Origin: Betaproteobacteria bacterium
GTDB taxonomy: Bacteria > Pseudomonadota > Gammaproteobacteria > Burkholderiales > Usitatibacteraceae
Assembly: GCA_016791265.1 (NCBI GenBank)
Contig: JAEUMY010000024.1
Span: forward strand, 104,732-168,731
Reading direction: 5' to 3'
Length of the DNA stretch: 64,000 bases
Shown here: piece by piece, positions 40,373-48,168 of the stretch
Numbering within the stretch: the stretch's first letter is position 1
How the letters are laid out: every line of letters begins with the position of its first letter
Program-made: the position numbers and the translations under genes
The notes under the pieces: model-generated
Database searches by the model: none
What the model was told of the DNA's origin: nothing
What the model saw: the letters and a program-made list of their open reading frames with translations, nothing else

Positions 40373-40822
40373 ATGCATCGACGCCGCGTGATCGCACTCA
40401 TCGCCGTACTGCTTGCGGCCGCCTGCGGCAAGCCCCCGTCACCGCCCGCAGACCTCGAACAAGCCGTCGCTGTGGTGGGCTACCTGGCCTCTTCGCGCTA
40501 CATCAACCGCTCCATGTACTCGGCCACGTTCGAGACCGGCACACCGTCGGAGTTCATCTCGTTCCTGTTCTCCAGCCTCGGGGCGGCCGAGCGACCTGAG
40601 CCCAGCAGCGCACGGCAGCCGGGCGCCAGCGGTCCGCCGACCTGGCCGGATGATGTCGGCTTTCACGCGCTCACGCCGCGGCCGGGTGGCGGCAAGCAGG
40701 TGGTCGTGACCGCGGATGACGCGCGCGGAAAGATCATCGCTGAAGGGTATGTCGACCCGACCGCCAAGCCCGTCTTGCGTCGTGAGTTCGACATGGCGAA
40801 GCCAAAGAAGCCGCAGCGCTGA
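40373..40822 (+). CDS. Small lipoprotein of unknown function
   Basis: The 149-residue product has a lipoprotein signal MHRRRVIALIAVLLAAACGK; the lipobox LAAAC puts the modified Cys at residue 18. GGGGAG lies about 10 bases before the ATG. The mature part has a helical start (DLEQAVAVVGYLASSRYINRSMY), a Pro/Ser-rich middle and a C-terminal beta-like segment (KQVVVTADDARGKIIAEGYVDP). Family not recognised. Confidence 0.65.
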   Translation: MHRRRVIALIAVLLAAACGKPPSPPADLEQAVAVVGYLASSRYINRSMYSATFETGTPSEFISFLFSSLGAAERPEPSSARQPGASGPPTWPDDVGFHALTPRPGGGKQVVVTADDARGKIIAEGYVDPTAKPVLRREFDMAKPKKPQR

Positions 40823-40910
40823 CTGTCCGCGATTCACTCCGCCGGCGCATTGTGGAGTGATCGACAACACGGCAACACCAGATCGCGCCGTGCGTACGCC
40901 GCTCAGGAGA

Positions 40911-41334
40911 TCACGCGTCGGAGCGACCCTGCTTGCTCGCGCGCGGCAGCCGGTACGTGTGCGCCACGCAGGCCTCGCCGCGAAACACCGCCTCCGCCGC
41001 ATTCGTCAGCACCATGCTGACACGCCCAAGCAGGCGGATCGAGGCGCTGTTGCGCGCGTCCGTCACGGCGATGAAGTCCCCAACGGGCGTCTCCTCAAAG
41101 AGCATCGCGCAGGCCTCCCCCACAGCCAGTGAGGCGAGGCCCGGGCTCTGGTCGCCGCTGCCACCGTGAATCCAATTTCGGCGCGGGCTTGCGCCGCATC
41201 GATGAAGATGCCCACGTCCCCCAGCAGGCTGTCATCCGCCACGCGGGCGATGGCGATCTGCGACCACTGGCCCGGCTGCAACAGCGGCACCGACGCCATT
41301 TCTTGAAAGAAAAAGGGGGCCGAAAGAAAGAGAG
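40911..41334 (-). pseudogene. GNAT acetyltransferase remnant (frameshifted, N-terminus lost)
   Basis: Two overlapping minus-strand frames together give the second half of a GNAT protein: PGQWSQIAIARVADDSLLGDVGIFIDAAQARAEIGFTV in one frame. It continues in another frame as LASLAVGEACAMLFEE, then VGDFIAVTDARNSASIRLLGR and GEACVAHTYRL. The shift of one base lies near 41145-41160. The usual first 40-50 residues are missing, and the homologous part ends where the inverted-repeat element at 41335 begins. Either an insertion and decay, or a sequence error for the frameshift only. Confidence 0.7.
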
Positions 41335-41519
41335 GGCCGGCTCTCATGGCACTACCTTAAGCGTATTCCAGCGCAAACTCCCTCTCCCCTCGCGGGAGAG
41401 GGTTGGGGAGAGGGGCTGACTCGCGGCGATTGACACCCCCACCCCGGCCCTCCCCCTCAAGGGGGAGGGAGAAAATCACCACTCTGACGCTTAAAGGTAG
41501 TGCCATGAGGGGCCGGCTC
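41335..41519. mobile_element. MITE-like element with imperfect terminal inverted repeats
   Basis: The ends at 41335-41363 and 41488-41519 are near-perfect inverted repeats sharing TCATGGCACTACC and TTAAGCG, with an extra base or two in one arm. The interior (about 125 bases) holds two GC-rich hairpins (41380-41402 and near 41450-41469) built of CCCTCTCCC / GGGAGAGGG-type arms, of the kind common in proteobacterial intergenic DNA, and no coding capacity. It abuts the truncated GNAT remnant. Confidence 0.65.
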
Positions 41520-41634
41520 ATTTTTTTCGCAGCACATCAGCCGAAATATCGAACCCTGCCCTTTCTTCTTTTTGCCCCTTTTATCTTTTATCGGAGACTC
41601 GATGTCGGAGAACGGAGTCGATGCCGGCGCCGGG

Positions 41635-42540
41635 TCACATCTCCACCAGCTCCACTCGCCGGTTCTGCTTCCGTCCGTCCTCGCTCTTGTTCGTGGCGGC
41701 AGGCGCGAGCGGCCCCACGCCGTGCGCAGCCAGGCGCTCGGCGGCGATCTTGTAGTCGCTGATCAGCGCCGCCATGACTGCCGCCGCGCGATTCTTGGAG
41801 AGCTGCAAGTTGTAGGCAAAGTCCCCCGAGCCATCCGTGTGGCCGACGATGTGGGCGCGAATCGAAGCATTCTCGGCAAGGAACTTCGCCAGTGTGTCCA
41901 GCGCGGGCTTGGATTCGGCCTTGATCGTCGCCTTGTCCGTATCGAAGAAGATGCCATCAAGCACGACACGCCCCTCTTTCCGCAAGCCTTCACCCAGCGC
42001 CTTGGCCGTCACCAGGTCTTTCTGCATCTGGCCGACCTCTACGATCTCCACCTGATGGCGCACTTTGGCGATCAGCACCGCAACGTACATGTCCTGCCCG
42101 CCACGCGTGGCCTGGGCGGCGAGATAGTGCATGTCCGACGACGCGTAGCGCATGCCTGTGACCCGACCCCAGCGACTGCTCGCGTAACTCGGTCCGCAGG
42201 CGTTCGTGGAGCAGGCGAACAGGATCTTGAAACCGCCCTTCTCCAGCGCCTCACGGTAATTGGTGAAAATCTCGAAACTGGACCTACCCTTGGGATTCTC
42301 ATAGGCCAGCCGGGTGACAATGCCTTCGACTCTCAGCGTGCGCAGGCCGTCATCGTCGGACTTGCCCTTGTCGTTCACGCCGGTGACAAGCGAGTAGGGT
42401 CTGAAGCCGTCCTCGTCGCGGCGCGTGGCGACGCTCCCTGCGTAAGGTGTCACGGCCGGATGGTCTTTGAGCGGCGCCGCGACCGCCGGTGAAGACGAGA
42501 CCGCACAAAGGGTGATGAAACAGGCAAGCGCGACACGCAT
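41635..42540 (-). CDS. OmpA-family protein with N-terminal DUF4892-like domain
   Basis: 301 residues from the ATG at 42540, with GAGGAG six bases upstream. Signal peptide (MRVALACFITLCAVSSSPAVA), then a DUF4892-like domain (PYAGSVATRRDEDGFRPYSLVTG..FEIFTNYREALEKGGFKILFAC). The C-terminal OmpA domain has FDTDKATIKAESKPALDTLAKFLAENASIRAHIVGHTDGSGDFAYNLQLSKNRAAAV, which carries the diaminopimelate-binding Asp/Arg pattern. It should tether the outer membrane to peptidoglycan. An upstream ATG at 42564 is a poorer start. Confidence 0.88.
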   Translation of the reverse strand: MRVALACFITLCAVSSSPAVAAPLKDHPAVTPYAGSVATRRDEDGFRPYSLVTGVNDKGKSDDDGLRTLRVEGIVTRLAYENPKGRSSFEIFTNYREALEKGGFKILFACSTNACGPSYASSRWGRVTGMRYASSDMHYLAAQATRGGQDMYVAVLIAKVRHQVEIVEVGQMQKDLVTAKALGEGLRKEGRVVLDGIFFDTDKATIKAESKPALDTLAKFLAENASIRAHIVGHTDGSGDFAYNLQLSKNRAAAVMAALISDYKIAAERLAAHGVGPLAPAATNKSEDGRKQNRRVELVEM

Positions 42541-42646
42541 CGTTTTCTCCTCATGGATTTCCAAGCATGCAACTTCAAATTCCGCTTGGTGACTTCTTGC
42601 GCAAATTCTGCACGATTTTCAGATTGGGGACGGCTTTCACTAGTGA

Positions 42647-42770
42647 CGGCGGATTCAACTCGTATGTGCGACAACTGAAGCGTGGTGATTGGGGTGGGAA
42701 GATGCGTGCTCGCATCGCGCTACTTCAACCGCCAAGCCAAGAGAGTCGCACTTACGAGTTGAATCCGCCG
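42647..42770. repeat. 124-bp element bounded by 25-bp inverted repeats
   Basis: The arms 42647-42671 and 42746-42770 are inverse complements with one mismatch (core GGATTCAACTCGTA). Further pairing occurs inside (CAACTGAAGCG against CGCTACTTCAACC). There is no coding capacity. It may be a MITE or remnant insertion-sequence end; the family is not identified. Confidence 0.65.
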
Positions 42771-42798
42771 CGCCCGCGGAAAACAAGTGAGCCTCTCC

Positions 42799-42865
42799 AA
42801 TCCGCAAGGCAGCAAGTCGGCGACTGGCCGTCGGGCGACAGGGTCAGCGTCTGGACACTCGGGGC
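42799..42865 (-). pseudogene. Fragment related to the secreted protein gene at 45104-45670
   Basis: Positions 42820-42850 match 45170-45200 at about 28 of 31 bases, and similarity extends some 20 bases to the left. The minus-strand translation VQTLTLSPDGQSPTCCL corresponds to VWTLTLFPDGQSLTYYL of the intact gene. This is a short remnant of a duplicate. Confidence 0.6.
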
Positions 42866-42953
42866 TATCTTGCAGAAAGCGAGCATGTCACTTTCTGCCT
42901 GTCCGAATGACCTTGGCGCCGCAGGTCCAAATATTCGCATTGCAACCGCCCTT

Positions 42954-44999
42954 TCATTGAATCGGGCGGATTCGATCCAGCGGCCCCAAGATGGCATCAA
43001 TCGGGAGCGGGTCGCGTGCCAAGTCCGGTCTTTCACGCAATCCGACACGCCCCCAGGCGGTGGCTCGAGCCCAGTCCGAGCACAGGGCCATGCCGCACGC
43101 ACGCATTTCCACGGTGGCAAAATCGAGCAAGGGGACAGCTAGTTGCGCACTTGTCGCGAACGCGGGCAATGACGAAGGCCCAAAAACCGATCGACTGCTG
43201 ATCACACCAGCCCGGGTGCTGCCCACTGCAGCCACACGGACATCAAAGCGATCCGGTCGCGGTCCGACCGCTGCTGCGCGCCAACGAACCGTCATTCCGC
43301 CATCTTCATAGCGAGCACTCAGGCTCTGGGGCGGCAGCGGCAGCTCGTTCGACAACATCACGGGTTCCGACCAAGCGGAACAACTCATCAGGGTACAAGA
43401 GCGCACGGCAAAGACTTCTGTGGCCTGCGACACAGACATGCGGACATGTTCCAATGCGGTGCCGGGTAGATTCACCACACGCCAGTTTGAGTCTGACGCA
43501 GTCCAAAACGGTGCTGTAGCTGTGCCAGAGGCTAGAAAAGGGCTGCTGGTGACACCGTGGCAAATGCCGTGTCTTGCAGCACGCGCGGCCATGTCGCAGT
43601 AGCAGACACCTGGCGCACCAGCATGGTTGGTGAGTCGCCTTCCAGACCAGGCGGTCTCGGCAACGGAGTCGATGTACCATCACCCACGGTGGTTCCCAAG
43701 TATGCGACCTGAATCATACTGGCGTCGCCGCGCAGCACCCAACGGGGGCGTAGCGTCGAGGCTGTGACAGAGGAGGCAGTTCCAAGCGGACAGCTCTGAC
43801 AGCCGTTCAGCATCACCGGCGCAGGTGGTGAAGCAAGTTCCTTCAACTTGTCCGATATCGCAACCCCGTAGGCCCTGTATCCCTCGTCGTTGGGATGCGC
43901 AACAGCGCAAATCTGACCCTGTCGATCCATTGCGCTCTTCAACGTATGCACCAGGCGCGCCTGCCCTGCGCAGTATCCCTTGTTCACAAATGCGGGCATG
44001 CGCATCCACGAAATGCCAGCCACGACCCAGCGCCTGCTGACGGGCTACGAAGTCACGCAGCATCTTGTTCAGCGCAGGAATGAACCGCTCGGACATGTCC
44101 CGCGTTTCATTGCAGTTGGCGCCATCCGCCAGATCCAATATCCGCCCGCGACACCTGTGCGCCTGACCGGGCGCATTCGGCCCGCAGTGCCTGCCTTCCT
44201 CATCGAAAGTGGGGTCGGGATAGGCCAGCACGATCATGTTGGCTGCGCGGCCACGCAAGCTCGTGTCAATGCTGTTCGCCAGCGTATCCAGGCGATTCGC
44301 AATGGTGCTACCCGGGCCAAGCAATGCAGCCAGGTTGCCTGGTGTGACGCAGGTACTGCCTGGTGTGTTGAACATGCACCGCGAAACCATCGTCGCAAAC
44401 CCGGCGTCGTTGCCGCTGATCGAGATCACTGCGGCGTCGATGCGCCTTGATGTCGCTGTTGCCTGATCCACCAAGCCGAGTTGCGCCGGAACTGCTGAGC
44501 GACGATCCGGCAAGCCTGCCGCCACCTCGCCCATCCCGCAATTCGCCCTCGTCGCAAGCCCATTCGGCCTGCCGGCAAAGCCAGATGGAAAGTCCAGGTC
44601 AGCGATTGACGCGCCCGTGCAAGCCGCGCTCACGAAGTCCACGCTACCCACGGCGTTGCTGTCCCGCAGCATCTGCACACCCTGCGCAGCCCCGGACTTT
44701 CCAGAACGATGGCAAGCGGTATCCGAAATGCTGAGGTCGAGCCCGTTGCGCATGACACCGGCCGGATTGGCTGACCAGACCGCCGGCACTGCGCAGCTGA
44801 TCTGACCCGCCGCAGAGAAGAACTCTTCTGCGCTGCTGAACGGCCCGGATAGGTGCGCACAAACTCGCGCTGCCGTGTCAGGGGCTCCCTCCCCCGACCC
44901 ATACGAGTCGCCCACAGCAACGATCACTTTCTGAGCATGACTCACACTCGGATCTGACACCACCAACACGAGCCCCAGAAACAGAATTCTCATGATCAT
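42954..44999 (-). pseudogene. Secreted SGNH/GDSL hydrolase gene with two compensating frameshifts
   Basis: The start at 44999 has GGGAGG six bases upstream and a signal peptide (MIMRILFLGLVLVVSDPSVSHA). Frame one (stop at 43680) carries VAVGDSYGSGEG (nucleophile block) and ISISGNDAGF (Asn block). Near 43978-43986 the homology jumps to a second frame (stop at 43532), which has the catalytic His block AVAHPNDEGYRAYG and a Pro-rich linker. Near 43540-43590 it returns to the first frame and continues to 42954 with a fibronectin-III-like region (LPPQSLSARYEDGGMTVRW). All SGNH blocks survive, so decay is recent, or one or both shifts are sequence errors. Confidence 0.72.
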
Positions 45000-45103
45000 G
45001 ATCAGCCTCCCTTTCCGCAACAGCGAAACCGGTTCACATTGCATCAGCAAATTTCACACCATCAAGCACTGCACTCGCGCCCAACAACGCCTTCGCGCCC
45101 CTG

Positions 45104-45670
45104 CTACTTCACCCGCTTCAACACCGCCTTGAACCGCGGCTTGTCGTTCCGCTCAAGGTAGTAGGTCAGCGACTGGCCATCGGGAAACAGGGTCAGCGTC
45201 CACACATTGGTGGCCGCTTCGGGGATGAGCTTCGCGGTGTGCGCGTCGGCGGCGAACGCCTGCTGGTCCGCGCTGCCGCCCGCGCGGGCGAGGCCGCCGT
45301 ACATCGTGATCTTGTCCGGCGTGCCGTCAGCGTGGCGATGGTCGTGCTTCAGTTGCAGGCCGTTGGGCGTGCGGGTGATGAGCCAGGTACGGGAGCGATC
45401 CTCGCCCACCGCGAACGGCACGCGGATCTCGCTCTCGCCACAGGTGGCCAGCGTGGCCACGAGCTTCTTGCCGGCGAAGCTGTCGCCCGGGTCGCGGGGC
45501 AGCACCGACTCCCCCTCGAAGCGCGCGCCGCAGAGGCTCACGAGTTTGGACCAGAAGGCGGATTGGTCGGGGGAAATGGGTTGGGATTGGGCGGTAGCTG
45601 GGAAAGCAATTGAAGTAGCGAAGGCGAGGGCTAGCGCACCAACGCTGCGCACAAGGTGGGATGCGTTCAT
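45104..45670 (-). CDS. Exported protein of unknown function (188 aa)
   Basis: Signal peptide (MNASHLVRSVGALALAFATSIAFPATA), then a mostly beta domain: FWSKLVSLCGARFEGESV, TCGESEIRVPFAVGEDRSRTWLITRTPNGLQLKHDHRHADGTPD and VWTLTLFPDGQSLTYYLERNDKPRF. The two Cys residues could form a periplasmic disulfide. I do not recognise a named family. A fragment of a paralogue lies 2.3 kb away (42799-42865), so the gene has been duplicated locally. Confidence 0.75.
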   Translation of the reverse strand: MNASHLVRSVGALALAFATSIAFPATAQSQPISPDQSAFWSKLVSLCGARFEGESVLPRDPGDSFAGKKLVATLATCGESEIRVPFAVGEDRSRTWLITRTPNGLQLKHDHRHADGTPDKITMYGGLARAGGSADQQAFAADAHTAKLIPEAATNVWTLTLFPDGQSLTYYLERNDKPRFKAVLKRVK

Positions 45671-45710
45671 GGATTCAATCTTGAAAAAATGAGCCCGGCC
45701 CCTTTTGATT

Positions 45711-45722
45711 GCGAATATTCGC
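45711..45722. repeat. GCGAATATTCGC palindrome, intergenic copy
   Basis: Exact core 41 bases upstream of the 188-residue gene on the minus strand; also the last copy before the AT-richer region. Confidence 0.95.
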
Positions 45723-45809
45723 GTTGCCCGACTTCACACTTGAGATGTGGTGAGCCTAGCCGCTTTGATTGCTTCTCCAGGTAACCGAGACCGACCACTC
45801 CCATCGAAA

Positions 45810-46241
45810 CTACTCCTCACCTTCGTTTAGATCAGGCAGTGTTGGTTCCGAGAAGAGCCAGAAAAGGCCTACCATCACAAGGAAGGCGACACCGATGAAC
45901 GCGCCCATGCGAAGCGCGAGATCCCAATTCAATGCTTTTTGGCCCTGAGCAGCCAATAGCCACAGCGCAAATGCGGAAATAGAGGAGGAAAGATAAAGAG
46001 TCGGGAAATTCAATTGATTGACTTCGCCAAGAAGTGCGCACCAAGACAGCATGAAGACCAATTGCAAAAAACCCATCACCAAAGTGGCAGCAAGGACGGC
46101 AACTAAAAAGTATGGGCCAGGTCCCCGGCCCATTGCCTCTCCAATCAGCACAAAGAAAAGGCCTGACAGCGCACTGGACATGAGCCAGCCTTTTCGCACC
46201 TCACGCGTTTTACTCACTGCCTTATGCGACTCAGTTGTCAT
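45810..46241 (-). CDS. Small integral membrane protein (143 aa)
   Basis: From the ATG at 46241 (a GTG at 46250 is an alternative) the protein has four hydrophobic helices: WLMSSALSGLFFVLIGEAM, YFLVAVLAATLVMGFLQLVFML, LYLSSSISAFALWLLAAQG and AFIGVAFLVMVGLFWLF. The N-terminus is basic and the end acidic (LPDLNEGEE). Family not recognised. Base composition is visibly AT-richer than the genes to its left, like the cassette to its right. Confidence 0.65.
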   Translation of the reverse strand: MTTESHKAVSKTREVRKGWLMSSALSGLFFVLIGEAMGRGPGPYFLVAVLAATLVMGFLQLVFMLSWCALLGEVNQLNFPTLYLSSSISAFALWLLAAQGQKALNWDLALRMGAFIGVAFLVMVGLFWLFSEPTLPDLNEGEE

Positions 46242-46772
46242 AGTTCTCACGGTGCCTACGTGACAGGTGGACTGATTGACAGCTTATCCGAGGCAACTGA
46301 ACCACTCAACACTGGCAACAGAGACGACACAACTGAAATCAGTTTCGAAGATAGGCGTTCGTCTACGCCTTGCCCACTGCGAGTAATCGCAGGCAAATGC
46401 TGAGAAATGGTGTCTGACCCCATTTATGCTGGAAGCGAAGATCCGACTCTGGCCAGCGCACTGAAGTGGCTGCACGGGAATGCGTGCGCCTCGATCCTGC
46501 GCTGAGCAACAGCTTGGCGCCTGCGAATATTCGCAGTGGGGGTGCAATGGTGTCTGACCCGCATATGTTGAATATGCTGAATATTCGCACCGCCAGATTT
46601 GTCCCGATAAAAATCGAGCTCGGACCCTTAAACTAAGGATGAGCCCTATACCCGGGTATGACACTGGCCACGGAAATTGTGGTCTTCCGGATTGGGTTAC
46701 CGCACCTATGGAACCAACAAGCAAGCCTATCGCCAACCTCGCAAACACCGGTCACTTAGCTTCCTACTTTCA
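46242..46772. other. 531-base gap with palindrome and direct repeats
   Basis: It holds one full palindrome copy (46523), a half copy (TGAATATTCGCA near 46568-46579) and a 15-base direct repeat AATGGTGTCTGACCC at 46406-46420 and 46546-46560. TGTCTGACCC-type repeats are often seen near REP-associated elements, but no transposase is present. No gene is seen. Confidence 0.6.
46523..46534. repeat. GCGAATATTCGC palindrome, intergenic copy
   Basis: Exact core extended to CTGCGAATATTCGCAG, about 240 bases upstream of the PIN-like gene. Confidence 0.95.
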
Positions 46773-48086
46773 ATGCGCCCTGATTCGCGACCACTTCAAG
46801 TCTATTTGGACAGCAGCGACTTTTCTCGCTTCGGCGACTTTCTGGAAGGTAAAGGAAGACCGGAAATTGGGGCGTTGCTAACGAGCCTTGAAGCGCTCGT
46901 TGCGTCAAAAGCTATTGAATGTCGATTCTCGTACATTCACGTTGTTGAAGCCGCGCCTACTACTGAGGTTGCGCTGCATCATGCACGTGGAAGGGCGCGT
47001 GCGATTGAACGCCTCTGTGGCCGCAAAGCACTGGCACCCTTTACAGAGCTACCCGCTATCGATGCATCCGGAATATTGAAGGGCGATTCACTAGGTACTT
47101 TTCCAAGGGACAGAAGTAGATTCCACGGAAGGAGTGATATCGGGCAGTGGTTCCCTTCATTTGACTCAACGATGGTTGAGATCGCTGAGATGATGACTGC
47201 GCTCTCTAACGATGTGTTGGGCGCGGTTAAAGAGTCTGATCCGGAGTTTGCGGCAAACCGTGCAATGCGCCGCAAGTTGAAGAAGAAGGCGAAGCCAGCG
47301 AAAGTATCGAAAAGCATCAGGGAGATGATGCCGTCGGCTTGGCCACAGTTCGAAGCAAAGATTCGCACGCAGTTTCCGTTGACGAAGGAAAGTTCGTCGA
47401 CTTGGCAGCGCTTCATACTTCGGAAGGCAGATCTCTCTGAGGTGTCAACGGCAATTGCTTCAGACTTAAGTGATCTTCCCGAGATCATGAATTGGATGAG
47501 CCCAACTGCGACAGGGCATCTTCGAGAAGCAGCATCTTGGCTTCGTAGCAGCACTTACCAATTCTCGGATTTGATCGCAGCTTCTTTAGAAAAGATGCGC
47601 GAACTGCAGGAAAGGAATTCGACGATCATCGATGAAAGCCAGCGGCGAGCCTTATGGGAACAAGGAAAAGTGGAAAGACGACGGAAGTTTGAACAGCAAC
47701 TGCTGGATAGCGCCCTGAAATCAATAGAAAAGGATAGAGAGACGCTCCAGCTCCAGGGAGTTGACCCGAAAGAGTTGTACGACCTCGTCCAAGAAAAGGG
47801 GCTCGATGTACTGCCCTCCCAACGGACCTTGGTTGCGGTGTGGGCCGCCAATTTCGAGAAGAATATTTCTCCATTCGAGGCAAAGCGCAAGGCGGAAAAG
47901 GTAGCCAGCGATGTTGGAGACATAATGCACGCTTGCTACATGCCCTATGTAGACATCATGCGTGTCGATGGATTTGCCTATCAGTACATGCTCAACGCCG
48001 CGAACAGTGCGCAGACAATTTTGGTTGATAAGTTGGAACGTCTTGTTCCCACAATTCACTCTTTGATTTCCGATGATCCTTGTTAG
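46773..48086 (+). CDS. PIN-like domain protein with large helical insertion, AT-rich cassette
   Basis: From the ATG at 46773 this is 437 residues. The N-terminus LQVYLDSSDFSRFGDFL resembles the first PIN strand with Asp13/Asp16, VVEAAPT supplies Glu59, and near the end DIMHACYMPYVDIMRVDGFAYQYM offers Asp383, Asp394 and Asp399. This is the acidic pattern of a PIN-fold metal-dependent RNase split by a roughly 300-residue charged helical region (AMRRKLKKKAKPAK; QERNSTIIDESQRRALWEQGKVERRRKFEQQLL, coiled-coil-like). No close family recognised. It lies 82 bases upstream of a kinase gene of the same unusual composition. PIN assignment is by pattern only. Confidence 0.6.
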   Translation: MRPDSRPLQVYLDSSDFSRFGDFLEGKGRPEIGALLTSLEALVASKAIECRFSYIHVVEAAPTTEVALHHARGRARAIERLCGRKALAPFTELPAIDASGILKGDSLGTFPRDRSRFHGRSDIGQWFPSFDSTMVEIAEMMTALSNDVLGAVKESDPEFAANRAMRRKLKKKAKPAKVSKSIREMMPSAWPQFEAKIRTQFPLTKESSSTWQRFILRKADLSEVSTAIASDLSDLPEIMNWMSPTATGHLREAASWLRSSTYQFSDLIAASLEKMRELQERNSTIIDESQRRALWEQGKVERRRKFEQQLLDSALKSIEKDRETLQLQGVDPKELYDLVQEKGLDVLPSQRTLVAVWAANFEKNISPFEAKRKAEKVASDVGDIMHACYMPYVDIMRVDGFAYQYMLNAANSAQTILVDKLERLVPTIHSLISDDPC

Positions 48087-48168
48087 CTCTGTGTTCGACT
48101 CCAAGCGAGTTTCGGGTGTCTGGAATGTACTTCCAAGACCTCAATTATCTCCACCGCACTAGCCAATA

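Larger units (their letters stand above)
42541..42953. other. Gene-free stretch with inverted repeat and decayed coding fragment
   Basis: 413 bases upstream of the OmpA gene. It contains the inverted repeat annotated separately and a fragment similar to the gene at 45104-45670. A half copy of the palindrome (AATATTCGCA at about 42930-42939) is also seen. No intact gene. Confidence 0.6.

Noticed and set aside
41520..41634. Possible 5' half of the broken GNAT gene beyond the MITE-like element
   Set aside because: Neither strand gives the expected GNAT N-terminal residues in this AT-rich stretch.
47821..47880. AATATT-containing sites in the AT-rich cassette as further palindrome copies
   Set aside because: They match only the central six to eight bases, as expected by chance in AT-richer DNA.
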